Part shown: piece after piece, positions 14,010 through 21,573 of the stretch
How the letters are laid out: each line of letters opens with the position of its first letter
How positions within the stretch are numbered: position 1 is the stretch's first letter
Origin: a virus
Virus record (IMG/VR): IMGVR_UViG_3300030098_004828
Coordinates: 1 to 64,000 of that record
Length of the DNA stretch: 64,000 bases
Reading direction: 5' to 3' (one strand)
Program-made: the position numbers and the translations under genes
The notes under the pieces: generated by a model
The model's database searches: none
What the model was told of the DNA's origin: nothing
What the model saw: only the letters and a program-made list of their open reading frames with translations

Positions 14010-14303
14010 AATAATAAAATTTTAATTGTTAATAATTATTTTTATGGGGCTAGGCCCCGCCAAAAATAAATTGGGGAGTTAAAACGCTAGGGCCCCATCA
14101 GAACTTTAAACACACAAAATTTTTTTGGCAAATAAAAATTTAGTATATTATACTATAAGGAATTCACTATTAGGGATGGCTTCTTTTACAAAAAGGCATG
14201 TGCAGTATGAGGGGGGGATCAAAATAATAACCATTAATAGGGGGGATATAATTCGTATAGTGATAACGTTAATTAATTCGTAAACATTTAAAATATAAAA
14301 AAG
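14010..14303. promoter_or_regulatory. Divergent control region between the two genome arms
   Basis: This gap separates the leftward and rightward arms. Toward the left gene it has a GC-rich hairpin GGGGC-TAG-GCCCC (14046-14058) about 37 bases before that ATG. Toward the right arm are a late-type promoter motif (14139-14156), two G tracts (seven G plus AT at 14211-14219; six G plus AT at 14240-14247) and a 9-base direct repeat TAATTCGTA at 14249-14257 and 14274-14282, 25 bases apart. The repeats are good candidate operators. Confidence 0.55.
14139..14156 (+). promoter_or_regulatory. Late-type promoter motif for the rightward arm
   Basis: TTTAGTATATTATACTAT matches the motif found before many right-arm genes (compare TTTTGTATATTATATATG at 24395). 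It is 148 bases from the first right-arm ATG, farther than in the other cases, leaving a leader that contains the G tracts and direct repeats. Confidence 0.55.
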
Positions 14304-14678
14304 ATGAAATATTTATTTTTTGCAAGTGGTGTTACTCCTGATGGAACTGCAACTACTGAAGAAGTTGCTATGCTTAAGCTAAGCGATCTTTCATGCATTG
14401 TTAATGGAGGTGCTGATGAGATACATATGATATTTAAAGATACTGGTCCTACAGCTGGTGCTTCTGGTGCGGCTCAAATGGATGATGTATATTGTACTGT
14501 AGCATGTGCTAATGCATCTATAAGAGAAGCAATATTAGAGTTAGGTGAGGTATTATCTAGATTTGAAAAAGATCCAGCTGCTAATGTATTAAGAGTATAT
14601 GATGGTACAGCAACTCAAGTAACAAAATGTGTTAGCTCATTTTCAGGATGCGCTATTAATGCAGAAGAACCTGCATAA
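14304..14678 (+). CDS. Hypothetical protein, first rightward gene
   Basis: A 124-residue protein with a strand-rich start (MKYLFFASGV), a Gly/Ala loop (DTGPTAGASGAAQMDD) and a helix (ASIREAILELGEVLSRFE). The size and composition, short strands plus Ala/Gly/Thr, resemble small virion or decoration proteins; a faint likeness in layout to the 104-residue protein at 28601-28915 is noted. No family recognised. It follows the arm-divergence promoter and is probably abundantly expressed. Confidence 0.6.
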   Translation: MKYLFFASGVTPDGTATTEEVAMLKLSDLSCIVNGGADEIHMIFKDTGPTAGASGAAQMDDVYCTVACANASIREAILELGEVLSRFEKDPAANVLRVYDGTATQVTKCVSSFSGCAINAEEPA

Positions 14679-14694
14679 TTTAAAATTTAAAACT

Positions 14695-15003
14695 ATGAAA
14701 GAAAACCCTGATGAGGATCATCTACCTGAACTAAGTGAGTCTGAAAGGATTCACTTAGAACAGATGATGGTTGAAAAAGCTTTTGATAACTCTTATTTAG
14801 TAATTACTAAGAAGGCAACCTTTGAAGAATTATTAGATAGACGTGATGAATTTAGTCATGTAGGTACAAAAGCAGTATTAATTTATGATCCGTCTGAAGG
14901 ATGGGGAACGGATGAGGTAGAAGATATGATAGACTACTATGAAGAGTTAGAGGAGTATGAGAAGTGCGCGGAACTAAAAAAAATATTAGATGTACAATTA
15001 TAA
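14695..15003 (+). CDS. Hypothetical acidic protein (102 residues)
   Basis: Start placed at ATG 14695, after a run AAAATTTAAAACT typical of starts in this genome; an in-frame GTG at 14629 would overlap the previous gene. The protein is acidic with an embedded helical repeat (DRRDEFSHVGTKAVLIYDPS) and a C-terminal UVR-like hairpin (MIDYYEELEEYEKCAELKKIL), the motif found at protein-protein contacts in UvrB/UvrC and ClpC. Its end overlaps the nuclease gene by 14 bases. Confidence 0.6.
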   Translation: MKENPDEDHLPELSESERIHLEQMMVEKAFDNSYLVITKKATFEELLDRRDEFSHVGTKAVLIYDPSEGWGTDEVEDMIDYYEELEEYEKCAELKKILDVQL

Positions 15004-15361
15004 TGCAAAATGCATCAGAGTAGTAGATGGTGACACTATTGATGCGGAAATAGATCTTGGCTTTGATGTTAAGATTAAAAAAAGAATCAGACTAGCAGGA
15101 ATCAATGCTCCAGAATCTAGAACTAGAAATAAGGTTGAAAAGAAATTAGGGTTAGCTGCAAAAGAAAGATTAATTGAAATGTTAGACGGAGCTGCTAATT
15201 GTTTTGAATTAGAATCACAAGAACTTGGTAAATACGGTAGAGTACTTGGCAGATTGTTAATAGATAAAATTGCAGGAAAAGATGTAATAACTAAAGTTTG
15301 CGTAAATGATTGCCTCGTAAAAGAAGGTTATGCCGTAGAATATGACGGTGGCAAACGTTAA
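14990..15361 (+). CDS. Staphylococcal-nuclease-like (SNase) thermonuclease
   Basis: A 123-residue nuclease matching the SNase family: VVDGDTIDAE (Asp13/Asp15 region for calcium), IRLAGINAPESR with the catalytic-type Arg34 and Glu42, and GKYGRVLGRL with the second Arg. The family hydrolyses DNA and RNA using calcium. No signal peptide is visible, so it probably acts in the cytoplasm, for instance in host DNA breakdown. It starts inside the end of the preceding gene. Confidence 0.85.
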   Translation: MYNYNAKCIRVVDGDTIDAEIDLGFDVKIKKRIRLAGINAPESRTRNKVEKKLGLAAKERLIEMLDGAANCFELESQELGKYGRVLGRLLIDKIAGKDVITKVCVNDCLVKEGYAVEYDGGKR

Positions 15362-15372
15362 AAATATTTAAA

Positions 15373-15585
15373 ATGAAAATATTTAAAGATGACAATGATT
15401 GGAATGAAAAGTCTATAATTGGATTTGTAGCTTTTGTAATCATGTGTGTAATAATGATGGCAGATCTAGCAACCGGATGGTATGGTTATGATCTAGTTAT
15501 TAATGAATTTGTGTATGATTCATTTGTTTGGGTTGTACTTGGATGCTTTGGAATAAGCGGTATAGAAAAATTTGCAAAAAAATAA
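15373..15585 (+). CDS. Holin-like two-span membrane protein
   Basis: A 70-residue protein with two hydrophobic helices (IIGFVAFVIMCVIMMADLAT and FVWVVLGCFGISGIE) separated by a short polar loop and ending in a basic tail (KFAKK). This is the shape of a class II holin. The probable peptidoglycan enzyme at 16002-16622 two genes downstream supports a lysis cassette. Holins are diverse in sequence, so this rests on shape and context. Confidence 0.6.
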   Translation: MKIFKDDNDWNEKSIIGFVAFVIMCVIMMADLATGWYGYDLVINEFVYDSFVWVVLGCFGISGIEKFAKK

Positions 15586-15606
15586 TCCCTAAACTTTTTT
15601 TATTTA

Positions 15607-15624
15607 AACTTTTTATATATATTT
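15607..15624 (+). promoter_or_regulatory. Promoter-like AT-rich motif
   Basis: AACTTTTTATATATATTTG contains TATATTTG, which fits the Bacteroidota TAnnTTTG -7 box, and partly resembles the phage late motif. It lies about 32 bases before the ATG at 15656 and 22 bases after the holin-like stop. Confidence 0.45.
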
Positions 15625-15655
15625 GCCATAGTTATTAATTTAAAAATTTTATAAA

Positions 15656-16015
15656 ATGGCAAAGAAAACTAAAGTAGAAGATATTTCTACAGATTCTTCT
15701 GATCTTACAAAAGAAGAGTTAGAAGCAAAAAGAGCTGAAGTAACAGCTTATTATGAAGATCATATTCCTTCATTAAAGATTCAATTAGAATATGAAAATT
15801 TATTAAGAGATATTGAAAAAACTCGTGCTGAAAGACTTCAGGCGCAAATGTTTATAGCTAATACTATGGCAGGCCCTCCAGGAGAAAACGGCAAATCTAC
15901 TAATCAGATAAGTAAGGAGGCATCAGAAGCATTTAATAAAGCTCAAGAAGAAGCTAAAAAAATGAGAGACAATGCTCCTAGAACTTTAAAGCGTAAAGCA
16001 GATGCAACTAACTAG
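15656..16015 (+). CDS. Hypothetical coiled-coil protein (119 residues)
   Basis: A charged, helical protein: TKEELEAKRAEVTAYYEDH, then LKIQLEYENLLRDIEKTRAE, then a Gly/Asn linker and a basic helix at the end. It probably forms a coiled coil. It ends with TAG and overlaps the next gene by 14 bases. Possible roles are a small virion or assembly factor; no family recognised. Confidence 0.6.
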   Translation: MAKKTKVEDISTDSSDLTKEELEAKRAEVTAYYEDHIPSLKIQLEYENLLRDIEKTRAERLQAQMFIANTMAGPPGENGKSTNQISKEASEAFNKAQEEAKKMRDNAPRTLKRKADATN

Positions 16016-16622
16016 AGAGAAAATTCAAGAGACCATCAAGCAAAAAACAGATTATCTGTGGTTTGACAAAGGTAACTATAATCTTAATATTGTGGGTGTA
16101 AGAAACTCAGATACTAAGAATGAAGTTACAAACCGCTTTGATGACAAAATAACTCTTTCTTATAAAGTTGATGGTAAATGGCAATTCCATTGTTTTGATT
16201 GTACTACAGACCCAGGGACACATTGGGTTGAAAATATAATGAGAAAAGAAGGTGTTGCTATTTTAAAACCTGGGCAATATAGAGGAAGCCACATTATTAG
16301 AAAACATCAAGGTAGATATGAAGCTTTAGGACAAGATAGACCTGTACAAGTTTATAGAGATGATAATAGAGATCATATGTATAATCTTTATGAATCTTCA
16401 GTACAAGAAGGTAATTTTGGAATAAATATTCATAGGGCTACTAAATATGCTGGTAAAAAATCTACACAAGTAGATAAATGGTCAGCAGGTTGTCAAGTGA
16501 TTGCTGCTAATGATGATTGGAAGCTTTTTATGAAAATATGTAGAAAAGCAAGAGATACTTGGGGCAATAGGTTTACCTACACTTTATTAGAAAGTAAAGA
16601 TATATTACATTCATGGCTATAG
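16002..16622 (+). CDS. Probable peptidoglycan-active enzyme (L,D-transpeptidase-like, endolysin candidate)
   Basis: A 206-residue protein. The C-terminal half has FGINIHRA (His144) and WSAGCQVI (Ser161, Cys164), matching the His...SxGC core of YkuD-type L,D-transpeptidases and related phage enzymes. The region before it (TTDPGTHWV, LKPGQYRGSH, VYRDDNRDHMYN) is also familiar from phage proteins of this kind. The active-site Cys would attack peptidoglycan stem peptides. No signal peptide, so export would need the holin encoded upstream. The Arg usually following the Cys in YkuD is Gln here. Confidence 0.65.
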   Translation: MQLTREKIQETIKQKTDYLWFDKGNYNLNIVGVRNSDTKNEVTNRFDDKITLSYKVDGKWQFHCFDCTTDPGTHWVENIMRKEGVAILKPGQYRGSHIIRKHQGRYEALGQDRPVQVYRDDNRDHMYNLYESSVQEGNFGINIHRATKYAGKKSTQVDKWSAGCQVIAANDDWKLFMKICRKARDTWGNRFTYTLLESKDILHSWL

Positions 16623-16984
16623 TTAATAAAGTGAACAAAAAAGTAAAAACAAGTAAGGATCAGGTAGTAAAGTATCAGATCCTTACTTATTGCTTTTTTA
16701 ATAATATTCAAATTAGTAATTCTGATTTGGAATGTTTAGCAGTATTGGCTAAACAAGGAAATAATGAACTAACAAATTTTTGTGAAAAAATTTCTGAAAT
16801 GGGAATATTTAAAAGCTCTCAATCTTGCAGAAATGCTATTGCAAAAGCTGAAAAGAAAAATTTAATTATTAAAAAAGGATCTAATAAAAAATCAATATCA
16901 TTAAATGATGATATTAATATACAAACAGAAGGTATAATATTATTAGATTATAAAATTTTAGGAATTGAAACCAAAGAATCATAA
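16613..16984 (+). CDS. Hypothetical HTH-like protein
   Basis: A 123-residue basic protein. The central part (NSDLECLAVLAKQGN, then SSQSCRNAIAKAEKKNLI) looks like a winged helix, with helices followed by a Lys-rich turn. It overlaps both neighbours and directly precedes the IHF-like gene. It could be a regulator of late genes or a DNA-packaging factor; only the fold guess and position support this. Confidence 0.5.
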   Translation: MAIVNKVNKKVKTSKDQVVKYQILTYCFFNNIQISNSDLECLAVLAKQGNNELTNFCEKISEMGIFKSSQSCRNAIAKAEKKNLIIKKGSNKKSISLNDDINIQTEGIILLDYKILGIETKES

Positions 16985-17324
16985 AGCTTTTTTTGAAGAA
17001 GTGGCAAAAGAAATAAATGTTCATAGAGATGTTGTAGAAGATATAGTAACTTTTTACTATGCAAAGGTTAGAAAAAATTTATCTGAATTATCAGATACAC
17101 ATATAAGCGTTTCAGGATTAGGAACATTTAGTATTAGAAAAAGAAAATTAGAACAATCAATTAAAAGAAATAAAGATATAATAGGTAATTTAAGAAAGAA
17201 TGAATATAAAGATTATGAAAAGTATTTACCTATACATGAAAAAGTTAAACAAATGGAAAAAGCTCTTAGTAAAGTAAATGAGAGAATAAATAAAAAACTA
17301 AAATTTAAAAATGAGAATAAATAA
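16965..17324 (+). CDS. IHF/HU-like DNA-bending protein
   Basis: A 119-residue protein whose first 60 residues match the HU/IHF fold: FFEEVAKEINVHRDVVEDIVTFYY for the helical body and HISVSGLGTFSIRKRK for the strand and start of the DNA-binding arm. The rest is a Lys-rich helical extension. IHF-like subunits are conserved next to packaging genes in crAss-like phages. The only workable start is TTG at 16965, overlapping the previous gene by 20 bases; no in-frame ATG occurs near the N-terminus. A single gene is seen, so it may act as a homodimer or with a partner outside the window. Confidence 0.78.
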   Translation: MKPKNHKAFFEEVAKEINVHRDVVEDIVTFYYAKVRKNLSELSDTHISVSGLGTFSIRKRKLEQSIKRNKDIIGNLRKNEYKDYEKYLPIHEKVKQMEKALSKVNERINKKLKFKNENK

Positions 17325-17646
17325 ACTTTTAGGTGCATTTACAAATATGGATAAAATTTTTGAGGGTCTCAAAAATAAAATATTCAAAAGAGAAGATATA
17401 GAAAAAATTGCAGCATTAAGATGGCAAGAATGTGCACGTTGTGAGTTTCTTGATAATTCAGGAAGTAAATGTGCTATGAGAGGCACGCAACCTTGTTGTG
17501 CAGATTGTGGTTGCAGTATAGCTTTAAAAATAAGATCATTATCTTCAGGTTGTCCAAAGGGTAAATGGAATGCTGTTATGAATAAAGAGACAGAGAAAAA
17601 AGTTAAAAAACAAATAAAAGACAAAGAAGATGCCAGTAATATTTAA
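17311..17646 (+). CDS. Cys-rich zinc-binding protein
   Basis: A 111-residue protein with a dense Cys cluster: CARC, then SKCAMRGTQPCCADCGC, then SSGCPKGKW, at least eight Cys in about 45 residues, likely two zinc sites. The N-terminal third is helical (DKIFEGLKNKIFKREDIEK) and the C-terminus is Lys-rich. Proteins with this CxxC...CCxxCGC...SSxCPxGKW pattern recur upstream of terminase genes in Bacteroidota phages. Role unknown. It overlaps the IHF-like gene by 14 bases and the nuclease gene by 17 bases. Confidence 0.68.
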   Translation: MRINKLLGAFTNMDKIFEGLKNKIFKREDIEKIAALRWQECARCEFLDNSGSKCAMRGTQPCCADCGCSIALKIRSLSSGCPKGKWNAVMNKETEKKVKKQIKDKEDASNI

Positions 17647-18463
17647 ATCAGATGGTCATATATATGAAACACTTGATGAAAATCTTGAAAAAGATCAAAT
17701 CAAATGGACAAGTGTTACATCATTTGTAGGTATGTTTAAACCTAAATTTGATGCAGAAGCACAATCTAAAAAATCATCTAAAAATAAAAGATCTAAATGG
17801 TATAAAATACCTCCAAAAAAAATATTAGAAATTTGGAATAATGAATCTAAAAGAGCTATTGAATTAGGTAATTGGTATCATGACGAAAGAGAAAAAAGAT
17901 TATGTGAATTTACCACAATAGAAAGAGATGGTGTAGAGGTTCCTATTGTAAAACCTATAACTGATAATAATGGTATAAAAATTGCACCAGAACAAAAGTT
18001 ATCTGAAGGTGTATACCCAGAGCATTTTGTTTATTTGAAGTCTGCTGGTTTATGCGGACAAGCTGATCTTGTAAGTATAGTTAATGGTAAGATTAATATA
18101 CTTGACTATAAAACAAATAAAGAAATAAAAGAAAAAGGATTTACTAATTGGGAAGGTATTACATCCAAGATGTATAATCCAGTTAGTAATTTAGATGATT
18201 GTAATCTTAAACATTATAATTTACAATTAAGTTTATATGTATATATTATAAAAAAACATAATCCTAAACTTAAAATTGGTGATTTAACAATTCAACATGT
18301 AATATTTGAAGAAGAAGGTAAAGATGAGCATGGTTATCCAATAACAAAATATAATGAACAAAAAGAACCAATTGTTAAAGAAGTAAAAATGTATAATTTA
18401 CCATATTTAAAACAAGAAGTACAAAGTTTAATAATGTGGTTAAAAGATAATCCGCTATGTTAA
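17630..18463 (+). CDS. PD-(D/E)XK nuclease (RecB/Cas4-like exonuclease fold)
   Basis: A 277-residue nuclease. Typical landmarks are WTSVTSFVGMF near the N-terminus, GNWYHDE (His84), GLCGQADLVSI (Asp146) and INILDYKTNK (Asp159, Lys161), followed by LQLSLYVYII. These fit motifs of PD-(D/E)XK exonucleases. Such genes are common before terminase in crAss-like genomes and may process replication intermediates or host DNA. No helicase domain is fused. No Fe-S Cys cluster is visible, which argues against a true Cas4. Confidence 0.8.
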   Translation: MPVIFKSDGHIYETLDENLEKDQIKWTSVTSFVGMFKPKFDAEAQSKKSSKNKRSKWYKIPPKKILEIWNNESKRAIELGNWYHDEREKRLCEFTTIERDGVEVPIVKPITDNNGIKIAPEQKLSEGVYPEHFVYLKSAGLCGQADLVSIVNGKINILDYKTNKEIKEKGFTNWEGITSKMYNPVSNLDDCNLKHYNLQLSLYVYIIKKHNPKLKIGDLTIQHVIFEEEGKDEHGYPITKYNEQKEPIVKEVKMYNLPYLKQEVQSLIMWLKDNPLC

Positions 18464-18975
18464 TAAAATTATTTGATATTCAAAATGGTAAAGTTGTTCC
18501 TAGTGAACACTGTTATACTTTAAAGTCTTTAAAGACTGTTATGGAAAAATATCCAGATACTTATTTATCTGTATACCAATATGTATTTTATATGACATGT
18601 CCAGATCCAGATGTGAATCCTTTCTTTAATCTTCCTGAACATGAAAAAGAAGATTTAATTATTGAAGAAATTGAATTAGAAGAGTCAACAGAAGATGGTG
18701 CAATAAGACATGCAATAGATACATGTAAAGAATTATATGAAACTCCTACATATAGAGCATACAAAGGAATTAAAAGTATGTTAGATAGATTGGCAAGATA
18801 TATGGAAACAACGTCTATTGATCACGGTAGAGATGGTAATTTAACTGCATTGGTTAATACTGCTGCTAAGTTTGATCAAATTAGACAATCCTTTAAGGGA
18901 GCATATAATGATATGAAAGATGAACAACAAAGCTCTGTCCGTGGTGGTCAGGGTTTAGCTTATGATCAATTATAA
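18457..18975 (+). CDS. Hypothetical protein upstream of GroES-like gene
   Basis: A 172-residue acidic, helical protein. Its middle (YLSVYQYVFYMTCPDPDVNPFF is the general region, read in parts) is aromatic-rich, and the second half is helical (GIKSMLDRLARYMETTSID; ALVNTAAKFDQIRQSFKGAY). Its size and place just before terminase fit a small terminase subunit or other packaging accessory, but no DNA-binding motif was recognised, so that is a guess. It overlaps the nuclease stop by 7 bases. Confidence 0.55.
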   Translation: MLIKLFDIQNGKVVPSEHCYTLKSLKTVMEKYPDTYLSVYQYVFYMTCPDPDVNPFFNLPEHEKEDLIIEEIELEESTEDGAIRHAIDTCKELYETPTYRAYKGIKSMLDRLARYMETTSIDHGRDGNLTALVNTAAKFDQIRQSFKGAYNDMKDEQQSSVRGGQGLAYDQL

Positions 18976-18992
18976 ATTTAAATTTTAAAACT

Positions 18993-19277
18993 ATGTCAAA
19001 ACAAAAAATTATACCACTTGGAAAGAGAGTTTTAGTAAAACCTCTTCCAATAGAAAAAGAAACGGATTCAGGAATATTACTTGCTCCATCTCAAATAGAA
19101 CTTATACCTAGAGGACACATTGTAGCTGTAGGTTCAGCAGTTGAAGAAGATATTAAAGTTGGAGATTTTGTTGAATTTGTAGGCCAACAAAAAGAACACA
19201 GAACTTATATACATGAAGGAGAGCCTTGTTTTATGATGCATGACCATTTAATTGCTTGTAAAATAGAAGATGTATAA
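18993..19277 (+). CDS. GroES-like co-chaperonin (Cpn10)
   Basis: A 94-residue protein matching the full length of GroES: IPLGKRVLVKPLPIEKETDS at the start, the GroEL-binding mobile loop with SGILLAPSQIE (ILL in place of the usual IVL), PRGHIVAVGSA, then VGDFVEFVG and CFMMHDHLIACKI at the end. It probably works with host GroEL to fold a phage structural protein such as the capsid protein, as T4 gp31 does. It lies 17 bases after the previous gene and overlaps terminase by 8 bases, so it is coexpressed with the head genes. Confidence 0.88.
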   Translation: MSKQKIIPLGKRVLVKPLPIEKETDSGILLAPSQIELIPRGHIVAVGSAVEEDIKVGDFVEFVGQQKEHRTYIHEGEPCFMMHDHLIACKIEDV

Positions 19278-21459
19278 AAAAGTTCCTACATATAAAGATG
19301 GAAAATGGGGTATACAAGAATTTGAAACCCATGAAGATTTTAAATCTTTTATTTTAAATCTTTTTAAAGAACCAGGGCAGTATCAATTTGATGATACTGC
19401 TTTGTTATTTAATGAACAAGCTAATAATTTTAACAATCAAGGATATTATTGTGATAAACCTTTTAGATCTAAAGATTATATACAATATTGGAATAATGAA
19501 AAAGATAAGTGTAGAGAAGGAGTTATATATTATGGTGAAAAAAATATATTTTATCTTACAAGAGATTATTATATGTGGTTAAATTTTCTACCAATCTTTG
19601 ATAAAGAAGAAAAAAAATATGGTTTTGCAAAAGTAAGAGATGCTCAATATCATATGGCATTGTATGAATTATTAGCAGAATTAAATTATAAGCATGTAGC
19701 TATTCTTAAGAAAAGGCAAATTGCTTCTTCTTATTTTCATATGGCTAAAATTATAAATCAATTTTGGTTTGAAGAAGGATCTATATGTAAGATAGGTGCA
19801 TCACTTAAAGATTATATTAATGATAAAGGTTCATGGAAGTTTTTAGAAGAATATAAGACATTTCTTAATGAACATACTGCTTGGTATAGACCTACTAATC
19901 CTGCTAAGGTTTTATTATGGGAACAGAAGATAGAAGTTAGAGTTAATAATAGAAAAACTCATAAAGGTTTAATGTCAAAAATTCAAGGTGGTTCTTTTGA
20001 AAAGAATCCGACAACTGGTGTTGGTGGACCTTGTACTTTCTTTTTTCATGAAGAAGCTGGTATTGCTCCAAAGATGGATCAAACGTATGAATATATTAGA
20101 CCTGCAATGACATCAGGTATGATGACTACAGGTATGTTTATTGGTGCTGGATCAGTGGGTGATCTTGATCAATGTGAACCATTAAAACAAATGATATTAT
20201 CACCACAAGCTAATGATATATATGCTGTAGAAACAAACTTAATGGATGCCAAAGGAACTACAGGTATAGCAGGTCTTTTTATTCCAGAACAATGGTCTAT
20301 GCCACCACATATAGATAAATATGGTAATTCACTTATACCTGAAGCATTAAATGCAATAAAAGAAGAAAGAGCTCAATGGCAGTCAGAATTAAATCCAGAA
20401 CAATATCAACTTAGGATTTCACAAAAACCAATTAATATTGCAGAAGCTTTTGCATATAGAAAAGAAGCAATATTTCCTCAAGCTATTCTCTCTAAACAAA
20501 TTCAAAAAATAGAAGATAAAGAATATGCTTATGAGTTTGTTAAATTAGAAAGAGATGAAAAAGGAATTGTTGCTTCTAGAACTGATAAACTTCCTATATC
20601 TGAATTTCCAGTTAATAAAAAACAAGAAGATAAAACAGGATCTATAGTTATTTGGGAAAGACCAGCAAAGAATCCTGGTTTTGGTATGTACTATGCTTCT
20701 ATTGACCCTGTATCAGAAGGTAAAACAACTACATCAGATTCTTTATGTAGTATATTTGTTTATAAAAATCCTGTAGAAATTACAAGAAAAACTTCAGAAG
20801 GATTAGAAACATTTGTAGAAAAAGATAAAATAGTAGCAGCATGGTGTGGTAGATTTGATGATATAAATAAAACACATGAAAGACTTGAACTTATAGTAGA
20901 ATGGTATAATGCTTGGACATTAGTTGAAAATAATATATCTCTTTTTATACAACATATGATTGCTAGAAAAAAACAAAAATATTTAGTCCCTAAACAACAG
21001 ATAGTATTTTTAAAAGATCTTGGATCTAACAACAATGTATTTCAAGAATATGGTTGGAAAAATACAGGAACATTATTTAAAAATCATCTTATATCTTATG
21101 CTATTGAATTCATTAGAGAAGAGATAGATCAAGAGACAGATGAGAACGGAGATGTGCTAAAAACACATTTAGGAGTAGAAAGAATTCCTGATAAAATGTT
21201 ATTAACTGAAATGATGCAATACTTCCCAGGATTGAATGTGGATAGGTTAGTTGCATTTTCTGCGTTAATAGCATTTGCAAAGCTTCAACAAGCTAATAGA
21301 GGATATTTAAGACGTAAAGAAGAAGATAAGTCTGATGATAACTTGGAAAAATCACAAAATTTGTATAAATTGAATATGAGACCCTTTAGGAATTTGGGAC
21401 GCAGCAAAAGAGTTTACAAAGGAAAAAACAAAAGGTCTCCGTTTAAAAATTTAAGATAA
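19270..21459 (+). CDS. terL: Terminase large subunit (TerL)
   Basis: A 729-residue DNA-packaging motor. The ATPase half has an altered Walker A, LKKRQIASSYFH (Arg149 to Ser154; the Lys of RQxGKT is Ser), and a Walker B strand CTFFFHEEAG (Glu261/Glu262). The RNase H-like nuclease half has MYYASIDPVSEG (Asp479), VFLKDLGSNN and NVDRLVAFSALIAFA (Asp658). The C-terminus is basic (RSKRVYKGKNKR). It cuts and pumps concatemeric DNA into the procapsid through the portal encoded next. It is the strongest marker of a tailed phage here. Confidence 0.9.
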   Translation: MYKKVPTYKDGKWGIQEFETHEDFKSFILNLFKEPGQYQFDDTALLFNEQANNFNNQGYYCDKPFRSKDYIQYWNNEKDKCREGVIYYGEKNIFYLTRDYYMWLNFLPIFDKEEKKYGFAKVRDAQYHMALYELLAELNYKHVAILKKRQIASSYFHMAKIINQFWFEEGSICKIGASLKDYINDKGSWKFLEEYKTFLNEHTAWYRPTNPAKVLLWEQKIEVRVNNRKTHKGLMSKIQGGSFEKNPTTGVGGPCTFFFHEEAGIAPKMDQTYEYIRPAMTSGMMTTGMFIGAGSVGDLDQCEPLKQMILSPQANDIYAVETNLMDAKGTTGIAGLFIPEQWSMPPHIDKYGNSLIPEALNAIKEERAQWQSELNPEQYQLRISQKPINIAEAFAYRKEAIFPQAILSKQIQKIEDKEYAYEFVKLERDEKGIVASRTDKLPISEFPVNKKQEDKTGSIVIWERPAKNPGFGMYYASIDPVSEGKTTTSDSLCSIFVYKNPVEITRKTSEGLETFVEKDKIVAAWCGRFDDINKTHERLELIVEWYNAWTLVENNISLFIQHMIARKKQKYLVPKQQIVFLKDLGSNNNVFQEYGWKNTGTLFKNHLISYAIEFIREEIDQETDENGDVLKTHLGVERIPDKMLLTEMMQYFPGLNVDRLVAFSALIAFAKLQQANRGYLRRKEEDKSDDNLEKSQNLYKLNMRPFRNLGRSKRVYKGKNKRSPFKNLR

Positions 21460-21572
21460 TGGATAAATATTGGACATCATCAATAAGTTCAGGAGCTCCT
21501 ATTTGGAAAGCTAGCTCTACATATGAAAATGCTAAAATAGTCTATTCAATAAAGAAATCAAAAGTAAAATAA
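21459..21572 (+). CDS. Small ORF between terminase and portal (37 residues)
   Basis: Hand translation from ATG 21459 (overlapping the terminase stop as TAATG) to TAA at 21572 gives MDKYWTSSISSGAPIWKASS and a basic end (IKKSKVK). It fills the whole gap, ending one base before the portal start, which favours a real, translationally coupled gene. Function unknown. Confidence 0.5.
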   Translation: MDKYWTSSISSGAPIWKASSTYENAKIVYSIKKSKVK

Positions 21573-21573
21573 T

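Noticed and set aside
14046-14058. GC-rich hairpin near 14050 as a rightward terminator
   Set aside because: No T run follows on the plus strand and no rightward gene precedes it; it more likely belongs to the leader of the leftward gene.
13566-14069. Rightward ORFs at 13566-13772, 13714-14025 and 13821-14069
   Set aside because: They run opposite the leftward 134-residue gene and across its terminator hairpin, with no start signals.
17630-18463. Cas4 or other CRISPR-associated nuclease
   Set aside because: No Cys cluster for an iron-sulfur centre, no cas genes and no repeat array; a phage PD-(D/E)XK exonuclease fits better.
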